Assembly (NCBI GenBank): GCA_023434365.1
Contig: JAEYSV010000042.1
Span: 1-64,000, forward strand
Reading direction: 5' to 3'
DNA from: Bacillota bacterium
GTDB lineage: Bacteria; Bacillota; Clostridia; Lachnospirales; Lachnospiraceae
DNA: 64,000 nt
How positions within the stretch are numbered: the stretch's first letter is position 1; the number at the start of each line of letters is the position of its first letter. The position numbers and the translations under genes are program-made. This document shows, piece by piece, positions 1 through 8,613 of the stretch. The notes beneath the pieces are model-generated. The model made no database searches and had not been told where the DNA came from. It saw only the letters and a program-made list of their open reading frames with translations.

Positions 1-185
1 TTGGCACTTTGGCCCTGTATTTTAGGGCCTTATGTGCCACTACGAACTTCATCCAAGCGAGAGCGTGTTGCGAATGAACTATGCCTTGCATCACGATTCA
101 CAAACAGAATTGTGCAAATTGACGAACTATAGTTTTTATAAGGGCTTTTGACGCCCTAATCCAATTAGGTATAAGCTGAGCTTAT
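1..185. other. Structured non-coding stretch, possible RNA element
   Basis: No gene fits here. The stretch is dense in inverted repeats: TGGCAC (2-7) with GTGCCA (34-39) enclosing GGCCCT (11-16) with AGGGCC (24-29); TTCAT (48-52) with ATGAA (74-78); CACGATTC (92-99) with GAATTGTG (107-114, one G-U pair); AGGGC (141-145) with GCCCT (153-157); ATAAGC (171-176) with GCTTAT (180-185). None is followed by a run of T. A good promoter for the next gene lies downstream of it, so this is more likely the end of a separate structured RNA than a leader. The window starts inside it, and I cannot match it to a known RNA family. Confidence 0.35.
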
Positions 186-207
186 GCACTACATAAAGAG
201 TATTATT

Positions 208-236
208 TTTACTATTTATCGCGATAATGATATAAT
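208..236 (+). promoter_or_regulatory. Sigma-A-type promoter for the F420-ligase-like gene
   Basis: A -35-like TTTACT (208-213) and a perfect -10 TATAAT (231-236) are separated by 17 bp. They lie about 50 bp before the ATG at 285. Inferred from consensus only. Confidence 0.55.
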
Positions 237-284
237 ATAGCTGTTGATTTGACAATCACAATAAATACCAAAGGAGAATACAAA

Positions 285-1475
285 ATGGAAAGAATGATCG
301 GAACTGTTTCAAGAGGTGTTCGTGCCCCAATCATCCGTAAAGGAGATGATATTGTAGACATCGTAGTAAATAGCATTCTTGATGCTGCTACATCAGGGAA
401 CTTTGAATTAAATGATAAGGATGTAGTCGCTGTTACTGAAGCTGTTGTTGCCAGAGCACAAGGAAATTACGTTACCATCGATCAAATCGCTACCGATATC
501 AACAACAAATTCGGACAAGATACACTTGGAGTAATCTTCCCAATCCTAAGTAGAAATCGTTTTTCGATCTGCTTAAAAGGAATTGCAAAAGGGGTTAAGA
601 AAATTGTTTTGATGCTTAGCTATCCATCTGATGAAGTAGGAAACCATTTGGTTGATTTGGATTTACTTGATGAAAAAGGAGTGAATCCATGGACAGATGT
701 GTTAACTGAAGAAATGTTCCGTAATCTTTTCGGTTATAATAAACATGAATTTACCGGTGTAGACTACATTGAATTCTATAAAGATTTGATTCAACAAGAA
801 GGCTGCGACGTTGAGATTATTCTTGCTAATGACTGTCGCGCTATCTTAGAATATACGACTAATGTTCTTTGCTGTGATATCCATTCACGTGCACGTACCA
901 AGCGTCTTTTAAAAGCCGCAGGTGCAAAAAAGGTTTATGGTCTTGACGAAATTATGACTTCCCCTGTTGATAATAGTGGTTATAATGAAAAATATGGTCT
1001 CCTTGGTAGTAATAAGGCAACCGAAGATACTGTCAAATTATTCCCTAGAGACTGCCAACCTGTTGTTGACAATATTCAAAAGTCATTATACGAAAAAACC
1101 GGAAAACAGATTGAAGCAATGATTTATGGAGATGGTGCTTTCAAAGATCCAGCGGGTAAGATTTGGGAACTTGCAGATCCTGTTGTAGCTCCAGCTTATA
1201 CCTTGGGCTTAGAAGGTCAACCAAATGAAGTCAAATTAAAATATCTAGCAGATAATAACTTTTCTGAGTTACAAGGAGAAGAGTTAAAAAATGCAATTAG
1301 TGAATACATCAGAAACAAAGATAATGATCTATTAGGCAATATGGTGTCCCAAGGAACAACTCCACGTCGCTTAACTGACTTAATTGGATCCTTATGTGAC
1401 TTAACCTCCGGTAGTGGTGACAAGGGAACTCCAATCGTTTTAGTGCAAGGTTATTTTGATAATTACACGAAATAA
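285..1475 (+). CDS. F420-0:gamma-glutamyl ligase-like protein (CofE-type domain)
   Basis: This 396-residue protein resembles the coenzyme F420-0:L-glutamate ligase family, which adds glutamate to a cofactor precursor through an amide bond. The family feel comes from the N-terminal block (IGTVSRGVRAPIIRKGDD, then a DVVAVTEAVVARAQG stretch at about residues 46-60) and a late GDGAFKDPAG-type block. Firmicutes that do not make F420 often carry such homologues, so the true substrate is unknown; amide ligation to some acid is inference. The start at 285 is preferred over an upstream TTG because AAGGAG sits eight bases before it. It stands alone, with its own promoter and a strong terminator. Confidence 0.75.
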   Translation: MERMIGTVSRGVRAPIIRKGDDIVDIVVNSILDAATSGNFELNDKDVVAVTEAVVARAQGNYVTIDQIATDINNKFGQDTLGVIFPILSRNRFSICLKGIAKGVKKIVLMLSYPSDEVGNHLVDLDLLDEKGVNPWTDVLTEEMFRNLFGYNKHEFTGVDYIEFYKDLIQQEGCDVEIILANDCRAILEYTTNVLCCDIHSRARTKRLLKAAGAKKVYGLDEIMTSPVDNSGYNEKYGLLGSNKATEDTVKLFPRDCQPVVDNIQKSLYEKTGKQIEAMIYGDGAFKDPAGKIWELADPVVAPAYTLGLEGQPNEVKLKYLADNNFSELQGEELKNAISEYIRNKDNDLLGNMVSQGTTPRRLTDLIGSLCDLTSGSGDKGTPIVLVQGYFDNYTK

Positions 1476-1483
1476 TATATAAA

Positions 1484-1524
1484 AAAGTTATCCCAAAGTT
1501 TTTTGCTTTAGGATAACTTTTTTT
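1484..1524. terminator. Intrinsic terminator, probably bidirectional
   Basis: AAAGTTATCC (1484-1493) pairs with GGATAACTTT (1511-1520) and is followed by a run of T to 1524. An A run on the left lets it also serve the minus-strand histidine kinase gene, whose stop codon begins at 1524. Confidence 0.85.
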
Positions 1525-2831
1525 CATGTACACCGTGATGTTTGTACGGCAATCTCAAACCAAAAAGTACTACCTTTTCCCACTTCAGATATAACACCAT
1601 AATGACCACCGTGCAGATCAATTATTTTCTTAACTATTGAAATCCCTAACCCAGTACCGGTAATTGCGCGTTTATGTTTTTTATCTATTTTATAATACCG
1701 ATCCCATATATATGGTATATCACTGAGAGCGATGCCATCTCCATGATCTATTACCTCAATTATCACGTTGCCTCCTGATACACTCTGTCGAATAACAATA
1801 TTTTTGTCTGTTGTACTATAATGGATAGCGTTAATAAGCAGGTTATAAAATGCCTGCGTAATCTTAACTTCATCTGCATTTACATACACATCCTTGCCGT
1901 AATCAAAAGTGATATTATAACCTTCCTTTTTTACAAGTTCTCCTACGCGTGTAATTGTATCATGTAAACTATCTGTTAGGTTATAGGTTACTGGATGCAA
2001 CTCTATTATACCTGTTTCCAGGCGGGATATACTAAGTACATCATTGACAAGAGACGTTAAACGCTTGGTTTCATCCATAATAGTCTGTGTCTGTTCAGTG
2101 GTTATTTCTTCCGGAAAGTCGTGCATCATTTCCGCATAACTAAAGATCAAGGCCAGTGGTGTGCGTAGATCATGTGAGATATTTGCCATTAATTCACGAC
2201 GCAGATTTTCTACTTTGGCAAGTTCACAAGATGCTGTATTCAACGTGTCGGACAGCTCCCTTATTTCAAGAAATCCATGACTAGAAAAATAGATATCATA
2301 ACTTCCGGTTGCCAACACTTTAGCACTCTTATTAATCTCTTCAATTGGTTTTGAGATATGACGTGCAATTATAATTGCAAAAACGATTGCAAAAAAGATT
2401 ACAAGCCCACTTATAATGTAGAGTTGAATCTTTAAAGTAGACACAGTTGCGTCTACTGGCGTAATGATGGCATAAAAAGTTAGCGAAATGGATTGTCCAT
2501 TCGCTAGTGTAAATCCTTTTGTCTGCGTTACCGTCTCTTGCATTCTCAGCTTTCTATTGGCATGGATAGACCTTGCAGGAGGAGAGAACTCATTCGTTTC
2601 CATAACAAAAATTTCATTTGTATCCTCAAGTTCATTTAATAATGATTGTAACTTAGGACTATCAATATTCTCTTCAACAAGCGTAATGGCACGTTTAATT
2701 TCCAGTTTTCGCACATACCTGTACATATCGGTCAAAAAAACGGTTTGAAGCAGCCAAAGAATACTAATTAATAATGCACAAAAAGCAATTAAAAAAATGA
2801 AAATACGCCATTTAAGCTTTAATTTATCCAT
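1524..2831 (-). CDS. Two-component sensor histidine kinase (EnvZ/PhoR type)
   Basis: A 435-residue membrane kinase. It has a transmembrane helix at about 8-32, an extracellular sensor region to about 135, a second helix at 136-158, a HAMP linker, a HisKA domain with phospho-acceptor H220 in NISHDLRTPLA, and a complete HATPase domain (N box NLLINAIHYS, G1 DHGDGI, G2 GTGLGISIVKK). It would autophosphorylate and pass phosphate to the adjacent OmpR-type regulator. The start at 2831 overlaps the regulator's 3' end by 8 bp, so translation is probably coupled; the longer upstream reading lies wholly within the regulator gene. The ligand is unknown. The neighbouring secreted DUF2680-like gene is a plausible target. 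Confidence 0.93.
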   Translation of the reverse strand: MDKLKLKWRIFIFLIAFCALLISILWLLQTVFLTDMYRYVRKLEIKRAITLVEENIDSPKLQSLLNELEDTNEIFVMETNEFSPPARSIHANRKLRMQETVTQTKGFTLANGQSISLTFYAIITPVDATVSTLKIQLYIISGLVIFFAIVFAIIIARHISKPIEEINKSAKVLATGSYDIYFSSHGFLEIRELSDTLNTASCELAKVENLRRELMANISHDLRTPLALIFSYAEMMHDFPEEITTEQTQTIMDETKRLTSLVNDVLSISRLETGIIELHPVTYNLTDSLHDTITRVGELVKKEGYNITFDYGKDVYVNADEVKITQAFYNLLINAIHYSTTDKNIVIRQSVSGGNVIIEVIDHGDGIALSDIPYIWDRYYKIDKKHKRAITGTGLGISIVKKIIDLHGGHYGVISEVGKGSTFWFEIAVQTSRCT

Positions 2832-3510
2832 CAAAACGATACCCCAATCCCCGTAATGTAGTAATAGAATTCGCATATGGTCCAAGAGTTTTACGCAACA
2901 GCTTCATGTGTGTATCAAGCGTTCTATCGTCTCCTTCGTATTCATAGCCCCATACCATGGTCATAATTTTGCTTCGTGGAATTGCTATATTCTTATTACG
3001 AATTAGAAAGAACAATAAATCATATTCTTTATGAGTCATATCGACTAGTATACCATCTATAAACACCTGATAAGCTGTCATATCCACTTTAAGGCCATCT
3101 TTCTCATATATAACATGTCCATCTCCGTCGGGTTTTGCAGTGGTGTTTCTTGTCATACGCCGTAATATGGCAGTAATCCGTAGCATAATCTCTTTAGATG
3201 AAAACGGTTTGACTACATAATCGTCGACACCAAGCTCAAATCCCATAATTCTATCGTATACCTCACCGCGTGCTGAGAGCATGATTACCGGTGTATCCGC
3301 TGTTTTGCGAATTTCTTTCACTGCCTGAAAACCATTCATTTCAGGCATCATTACATCCATAATTATAATGTCAAAAGCCTCCTTACGGCATAGTTCTACT
3401 GCTTCCAAACCATCCGAAGCTTCCATCACCTCATGACCTTCATAAGTGGCATAGCGTTTTAAAACAGATCGCAGCCCTGCTTCATCATCACAAATCAAAA
3501 TCTTAGCCAT
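2824..3510 (-). CDS. OmpR/PhoB-family response regulator
   Basis: A 228-residue regulator. The receiver domain (1-120) has acidic residues D8/D9, phospho-acceptor D52 in IIIMDVMMPEMNG and conserved K101 in VVKPF. The C-terminal winged helix (about 130-228) ends in the family signature TLRGLGYRF. It is the first gene of a two-gene operon with the histidine kinase. A 21-bp perfect inverted repeat lies about 45-100 bp upstream of its start and may matter for expression. Target genes cannot be read from the sequence; the divergently unrelated but adjacent DUF2680-like gene is a candidate by position only. Confidence 0.93.
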   Translation of the reverse strand: MAKILICDDEAGLRSVLKRYATYEGHEVMEASDGLEAVELCRKEAFDIIIMDVMMPEMNGFQAVKEIRKTADTPVIMLSARGEVYDRIMGFELGVDDYVVKPFSSKEIMLRITAILRRMTRNTTAKPDGDGHVIYEKDGLKVDMTAYQVFIDGILVDMTHKEYDLLFFLIRNKNIAIPRSKIMTMVWGYEYEGDDRTLDTHMKLLRKTLGPYANSITTLRGLGYRFDG

Positions 3511-3555
3511 TGATATGCACCTCTTTCTAATGCCATTATATTAATCTATACCCCA

Positions 3556-3612
3556 TTAATCAAGCAAGTATAACTCTCGCTTACGAACCGGGAGTTATAC
3601 TTGCTTGATTAA
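3556..3612. repeat. Perfect 21-bp inverted repeat with 15-nt spacer
   Basis: The left arm (3556-3576, starting TTAATCAAGCAAGTATAACT) is exactly mirrored by the right arm (3592-3612), with a 15-nt spacer. It lies between the end of the DUF2680-like gene and the start of the response regulator, both on the minus strand. There is no T run on either side, so it is not a standard terminator. It could be an mRNA-processing hairpin or a regulatory site. Confidence 0.8.
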
Positions 3613-3614
3613 AC

Positions 3615-3649
3615 AAACAGAGCCCAGGTAATTAACCCAGGTTCTGTTT
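3615..3649 (-). terminator. Probable terminator after the DUF2680-like gene
   Basis: An imperfect hairpin: AAACAGAGCC (3615-3624) pairs with the region ending at 3649, with one G-U pair and a two-base mismatch. It lies 10 bp past the stop of the minus-strand gene. The minus-strand continuation is T-rich (TGTTTGTTTAAT), which fits a weak intrinsic terminator. Confidence 0.5.
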
Positions 3650-3658
3650 ACATTAAAA

Positions 3659-4114
3659 CTAATAACAATTATTTTCTTGGTTATTTCTTCCTCCCATACC
3701 TCTCATGCCTCCCATAGGCATTCTATCATTCTCGCGAATTGTACTCTTTCTTGTTTCAACATTCTCCTTCATAGTTGCTGCCTCATCCGCATCAATAACG
3801 CCAAACTCAAGGTACTTATCAATTATTTTACTATCAATGTCTGTCTTTTGGTCATTTAGATCATAAATCACATCTTTTTGTTCCTCGGTTAGAGTATCCC
3901 ATTTCTCATTCATAGCATCCATTTGTGCTTTTTGCTCTTCGTTCATACCACGTCTGCCTTTACCATTCTTACCAAATTGCATATCACCACTTTCAATAGC
4001 TGCAAGTCTGGAATCATCAGTACTATCAGTTGTACTGGCAGCAAATGCTGTCACACCCATAGTCATTACAATAGCGAGAGTAGATACGATTAGTGCCACT
4101 TTTTTACTTTTCAT
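3659..4114 (-). CDS. Secreted DUF2680-like (YckD-type) protein
   Basis: A 151-residue protein with a clear signal peptide (KSKKVALIVSTLAIVMTMG, cleavage near AFA-A at about 26). The mature part is highly charged, with two EEQK-containing helical segments (about 58-90), a DADEAATMKENVETRK helix as in DUF2680 proteins, and a Gly/Met/Arg-rich tail (MPMGGMRGMGGRNN). The paired LTEEQK-type helices recall small secreted stress-response proteins of the Spy/CpxP kind, though that is analogy and not shown homology. It lies directly upstream of a two-component operon on the same strand, separated by hairpins, so it may be controlled by it. Confidence 0.7.
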   Translation of the reverse strand: MKSKKVALIVSTLAIVMTMGVTAFAASTTDSTDDSRLAAIESGDMQFGKNGKGRRGMNEEQKAQMDAMNEKWDTLTEEQKDVIYDLNDQKTDIDSKIIDKYLEFGVIDADEAATMKENVETRKSTIRENDRMPMGGMRGMGGRNNQENNCY

Positions 4115-4253
4115 AGAAAGCTCCTTTCATTTTGCGATTTACATTAGTTAATTGATAATCTCTTATCACTTAGTATGATACCCCGCAAAATTGAACTATT
4201 CATGTTTGCTATGTGAATTATAGCTGAATTTTTTGATGATATGAGTATATAAC

Positions 4254-5125
4254 TCATTTCCCTTGTATCAGTTGATGGTAAAATAACTCATTTCTTTCTT
4301 TCATTAAACAATTACTTGGATAAATGAAATATAATGGTCGCTCAATTGAGTAATTTTCTATCGTAAGAAAACTAAGCTCACCTCGCTTAACTTCATTCCT
4401 TGCAACTTCTTCATACATAAAGGAAATTGCATCTGAATTACCCAATACCTTTTTAATAATTCCAAAACTACTAATTTCGTATATTTTAGAAGCTGAAAGG
4501 ATTGAGTCGTTATTTTGATATAAATAATTTTCATAAATCTCTCGTGTTCCAGACCCTTGTTCTCTTAAAATCAAGGGATATTCATGAATTTGTGAGATTG
4601 TTACCTCCTTGCCAACTAAAGGATGTCCCTTTCTAGCTACAGGAAAAAATCTAGTATTACAAAACTCGTAAAAGTGAAATAACGTTTTATCAAATATCCC
4701 TTCAATAAATGCACAATATAATTCATTATTTAATAACATTTCAATAATAGATTTTGTATTTTTACAGTTACAGAGATTAATTCATCATGATGGCTCAAAT
4801 AGGAACTTAAGTAAGGTGGCAAATAATAATCAGCGATAGAAAGTGTTGCGCCAATCTTGATTGGAGTTTTCACTTTTTTTATCTGATTAATAAGCTGCTT
4901 TTCGTTTGCAATCTGAAAATTAGTATAGTTATTAAGAACCTCTCCCTGAGGAGTTAACTTTACCGACTTTCCATTGATTTCTATCAGATCACAATTATAG
5001 TATTCCTCTAGCTTTTTTATGTGTTGAGAAACTGCTGGTTGGGTTAGATTTAATTCGGCAGCAGCCTTAGTATAGTTTTTATGTTGTGCAACTTTTAAAA
5101 ACGTAAAAAGTTTATTATCAAGCAT
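4254..5125 (-). pseudogene. LysR-family regulator, frameshifted (CysB/YeiE type)
   Basis: Two reading frames together make one LysR protein of about 290 residues. The first (4730-5125) carries the helix-turn-helix (NYTKAAAELNLTQPAVSQHIKKLE) and the start of the substrate-binding domain up to DELISVTVK. The second (4254-4739) resumes with a normal effector domain from EMLLNNELYCAFIEG to the end. Adding one A to the minus-strand A5 run (plus-strand T5 at 4759-4763) restores a continuous reading through VKNTKSIIEMLL. So a single-base loss, or a sequence error, breaks the gene. It is divergent from a YeiH-type transporter, the usual arrangement for a YeiE-like regulator of that transporter. Confidence 0.85.
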
Positions 5126-5337
5126 GTGTATCCCCTTTTAATCTTTTATTTAACCTATTAAACATGTTGCGAAGTGGAATGCGAATTTCCTCTTAATTCA
5201 CTAATTATGTTCATCTGCCGATGGCTTTAACTATAACATAATATTATAAATGATAACATATCATAATTGGATTTTATAGTGATTTGCATGTACAATCTTT
5301 TAGTACACTAAGATAAAAGAAAGGAATGAACAAATTA

Positions 5338-6357
5338 ATGAAAAAAAAGCTTAACTTTATACCTGGCTTCACCATTGTTTTATTAATTGCTTTGCTGGCA
5401 AGATATATTGAAACCATGCTGCCAATTCCACTGATTGGCGAGTCTGTAATCGCTCTGTTTATCGGAATGATAATAAATCAAATAAAGAAGCCAAATAAAG
5501 TAATAGAAGCAGGCTTGAAGTTCACATCCAAAAAAGTTCTTAAGTTCTCTATCATTTTATTAGGTGCTTCCTTAAGCATCGGCACGATTCTAGATGTTGG
5601 GCGTTTGTCTCTGACTGTTATGATTTTTACGCTTCTAACTTGTTTTGGTGGTGGTTATCTTGTTGGCAAATGGCTTGGATTAGACTGGAAACTTTCCAAT
5701 ATGATTTCTGCCGGAACAGGAATTTGTGGCGGCTCCGCTATTGCTGCAATTGCGCCAGTTATTGAAGCAGATGACAAGGATGTTGCATATGCTATGTCAG
5801 CAACTTTTCTATTTGATATGGTCATGATAGTGTTTTTTCCTATTATGGGTCGAATGATGGGTTTAACCGATATGGCTTACGGACTATGGGCTGGTACTGC
5901 TGTAAATGATACTTCAAGTGTCGTAGCCGCTGGGTATGCTTTTAGCGAAGCAGCTGGAGACTTCGCAACTATGGTAAAACTAACCCGTACTCTCTCCATC
6001 ATCCCAACAGTACTGATTTTTTCTATTATTAATACACGCTTAAATATGAAAAAAGCAAATTCAGATACAACTGTCCATAAAAAATTAAAGGTTACCTCGC
6101 TATTTCCATGGTTTATATTGGCATTCGTTGGCATGGCTATCATTAACAGTTTTGGCTTAATTCCAACTGATATTTCAACCGATATGAAAATATGTAGTAA
6201 ATATTTAATGGTATCTGCTCTAGCTGCAATAGGTATGAATACTGATTTTCGTGAAATGAAAAAATCGGGGGTGAATCCTATGATTCATGGTTTTATCATC
6301 TCCGCCTTAGTAGTTATTGTAGCTATTGTAGTGGAATACTTTATGGGAATCATTTAA
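5338..6357 (+). CDS. YeiH/UPF0324-family putative sulfate exporter
   Basis: A polytopic membrane protein of about 339 residues with roughly ten hydrophobic helices and the family blocks GAGICGGSAIAA-like (GTGICGGSAIAAIAP), GLWAGTAVNDTSSVVAAG and a late AAIGMNTDF segment. The family is annotated as putative sulfate exporters; transport direction and substrate are not proven. Two in-frame ATGs exist at 5326 and 5338. AAAGGA directly abuts the first, so the second is favoured although its spacing (12 nt) is long. The divergent LysR gene, probably its regulator, is frameshifted, so control may be lost. Confidence 0.85.
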   Translation: MKKKLNFIPGFTIVLLIALLARYIETMLPIPLIGESVIALFIGMIINQIKKPNKVIEAGLKFTSKKVLKFSIILLGASLSIGTILDVGRLSLTVMIFTLLTCFGGGYLVGKWLGLDWKLSNMISAGTGICGGSAIAAIAPVIEADDKDVAYAMSATFLFDMVMIVFFPIMGRMMGLTDMAYGLWAGTAVNDTSSVVAAGYAFSEAAGDFATMVKLTRTLSIIPTVLIFSIINTRLNMKKANSDTTVHKKLKVTSLFPWFILAFVGMAIINSFGLIPTDISTDMKICSKYLMVSALAAIGMNTDFREMKKSGVNPMIHGFIISALVVIVAIVVEYFMGII

Positions 6358-6524
6358 ATTCCAAATCGCAATTCATCCTAATTATCATAAATATAACTGG
6401 TCTAATCGTTGTTCAAATGTCAGGATGTTTTATTAATATTTATATCAGTTTGATAATAAAATATATTAATAGATTCCATACTAATTGTTGATAATACCAA
6501 TTAACAAATAATGGAGGTAATGAT

Positions 6525-6719
6525 ATGTGTCCAATTGGTTATGATGATTTTATGGATTACGATGATGGAATAAACAATGCAAGCAACAAAAGTGTAGATG
6601 AAGATAGTAATTTTGAAGAGGATGAATACGATTATCCATATGCAGAGTACGAAGATAGAAGGACAATAGATGATTATGAGTCATCCTATGAAGATATGAA
6701 TATTTACGATGGGCATTAG
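6525..6719 (+). CDS. Small very acidic hypothetical protein
   Basis: A 64-residue protein with over one third Asp/Glu plus many Tyr residues and no hydrophobic stretch, so it should be soluble and strongly negative. GGAGG is well placed 7-8 bases before the ATG and a terminator follows within 40 bp, which supports a real gene. I recognise no family. Tyr/Asp-rich composition is seen in some spore or coat-associated and DNA-mimic proteins, but nothing here distinguishes these. Confidence 0.55.
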   Translation: MCPIGYDDFMDYDDGINNASNKSVDEDSNFEEDEYDYPYAEYEDRRTIDDYESSYEDMNIYDGH

Positions 6720-6758
6720 AATCTGCGAATAATTTAATAATAGCATTCTTAGTATGAA

Positions 6759-6794
6759 AGAGGATACCTGTTATAACAAGTATCCTCTAATTTT
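6759..6794. terminator. Terminator between convergent genes
   Basis: AGAGGATAC (6759-6767) pairs with GTATCCTCT (6780-6788), followed by AATTTTATAAC. It sits between the small acidic protein and the convergent nitroreductase and probably serves both. Confidence 0.75.
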
Positions 6795-6803
6795 ATAACT
6801 CTT

Positions 6804-7646
6804 TTACTCTCTTATCCACGAAAAAACATACTCCATGTTTTTAGGTAGCTCTACATTAGGATCAGCTTCTACTTTGAATTGACCTTTCAGTCCTTTTTCT
6901 TTCACAGCGAAATCAAAATGCGCTGCTGCAATTCCCATATCTACTCTTTGAATATCGTATGGAAATGCCTTACTATAACCCGGCTCCTTATCCTCATAAA
7001 AATGGAATGCGCCCTCCTTGACAATGATCCTCCAAGGCTGCTTATTAGACGCAGATGGTCCAAGTCGCACCATTTCTAAAGCAAATGCATAGTCTCCCGC
7101 TTCCTCTTTCGCTAACGGTGTATTAAAATCGTCTTTAAAAAACAATTTATTCCATTCTTTTCGTTGGTCAGCCTTGATTAGCTTCCTCATAGCAATCTCT
7201 TTGATATGCTTTTTCTCCGCTGCATAGCCATAAGGTGTTATAATCGGTAAAAGTTCGCCCTCACTAAGCTTCATTGCGTTGGCGAAACCTTTACGGTCAA
7301 ACGTACCGCCAAGCCAGCAAGTTCCAATACCTAGATGTGCCAGATAAAGAATAACAGTCTCAAGCTCATACCCAAGTGCCTCCACTGCCATTGGTTCTAT
7401 CTTTATCGTCGTTCCGATATAATGCTTAGCTCCCTTTATCACTCCATAAGTTCCTAACTTCTGTTTTTCGTCGGTATCCTCAAGATCAAAATAGTGAAAA
7501 TTAACTTTTTTTCCAAATGGATTATTTAAAGAATTAATGAAGGACACAATTGAACTCTTCTTCTGCTCTTCAATTTCCTTATCAGTATAATTTCTCACAC
7601 TATATCGTTTTGTCACTGCTTCTTCAATTGAAAAATCAATATACAT
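6804..7646 (-). CDS. Nitroreductase-family flavoprotein (TM-nitroreductase type)
   Basis: A 280-residue protein with the nitroreductase opening (EEAVTKRYSVRNYTDKEI), an internal GTCWLGGTFD block and the second-half RLGPSASNKQPWRII block that contacts FMN. The split layout matches the putative TM-nitroreductase family rather than classical NfsB. Such enzymes reduce nitro- or quinone-type compounds with NAD(P)H in the cytosol; the native substrate is unknown. It is a single gene, with about 200 bp of promoter space upstream and a terminator shared with the convergent acidic protein. Confidence 0.85.
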   Translation of the reverse strand: MYIDFSIEEAVTKRYSVRNYTDKEIEEQKKSSIVSFINSLNNPFGKKVNFHYFDLEDTDEKQKLGTYGVIKGAKHYIGTTIKIEPMAVEALGYELETVILYLAHLGIGTCWLGGTFDRKGFANAMKLSEGELLPIITPYGYAAEKKHIKEIAMRKLIKADQRKEWNKLFFKDDFNTPLAKEEAGDYAFALEMVRLGPSASNKQPWRIIVKEGAFHFYEDKEPGYSKAFPYDIQRVDMGIAAAHFDFAVKEKGLKGQFKVEADPNVELPKNMEYVFSWIRE

Positions 7647-7845
7647 AATTATTTTTCCTTTCGTATAGGTAGATTTAATTATGGTATATCCTTAGTAGGG
7701 AATTAAAACCCACCATTGATGATTTTACCTCAATCTATTCTATATTATCCTACACTTTGCAAAATATCAATCATGAGAATGGCACATAAATAAAAATCAA
7801 GATATGGCTTTATTGACTAACTAATTCTAGCAACGCGTCCCAGCA

Positions 7846-8496
7846 CTATAGCATAACATATAATAAAACTTCAAACATATTTGCCAAATAATGTGCCAAT
7901 GTACTAACCCAAGCATTATTTGTCTTATAAAAAACAATTGCATACAGGCAGCTATTTATAAAAGTAAAAATCATCCCATACATAACCAATGATAAATCAC
8001 CTGATTTAAAATGACCAACTGTGAAAAGTAAGGATGTGAATAATATTACCGGAACTATGTGTAGTACTTTGCCTAACTGTTTTTGAAAAAAAGCTCTCCA
8101 AGCAATCTCCTCTCCAAGTGCAAAGACTAAGAATAATAAGGCGGATTGTACACTCAATTCTATTGAAACAAATGCCCCTGCCCTAGTGGTTTCATATTCT
8201 ATGTATTCTGGTAAGAATGTTTTAGAGATACTAACATTAATCACATTAATCAACAGAGGAAGCAGTATCCAAATCCATATCCTTCTATCTTTTAGGTTAC
8301 TTCTCAAATGCTTGATGTCAAGACCACTTTTCTCATCTGATTCCTTCTCAATTGCCTTATTGATAAAGAAAAAGATGACACCTACTGGTATCACAAAACC
8401 AGAAATATTGAAGCCCATACAATTTGCAAAAGACAAAACAAACATACTTAGCATAGCGAACAACGGTAACATCTTAATATTCGATAGGTTTCTCAT
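7846..8496 (-). CDS. CPBP-family intramembrane metalloprotease (CAAX/Abi type)
   Basis: A 216-residue protein with about six hydrophobic helices and the family motifs: EEIAWRAFF (EExxxR, about residue 127), a middle VGHF motif and a late HYLAN motif. These supply the metal-binding and catalytic Glu/His residues within the membrane. Bacterial members include bacteriocin self-immunity and peptide-maturation proteases, but no bacteriocin gene is visible nearby, so the role is open. It is a single gene with AGAGGAAG upstream of the ATG. Confidence 0.85.
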   Translation of the reverse strand: MRNLSNIKMLPLFAMLSMFVLSFANCMGFNISGFVIPVGVIFFFINKAIEKESDEKSGLDIKHLRSNLKDRRIWIWILLPLLINVINVSISKTFLPEYIEYETTRAGAFVSIELSVQSALLFLVFALGEEIAWRAFFQKQLGKVLHIVPVILFTSLLFTVGHFKSGDLSLVMYGMIFTFINSCLYAIVFYKTNNAWVSTLAHYLANMFEVLLYVML

Positions 8497-8613
8497 AATA
8501 TTTTTCTTCCTCTCGTGCTTTATAATTTTATTGGTAAACCTTTACTATTAATATAATACAACTACAACAGTTTCTTAGTCAATCCTCCATTACCCATCTA
8601 ATGCATTTTATAT

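Noticed and set aside
249..284. Upstream TTG start for the F420-ligase-like gene
   Set aside because: It lies before the AAGGAG ribosome binding site; the ATG at 285 is correctly spaced.
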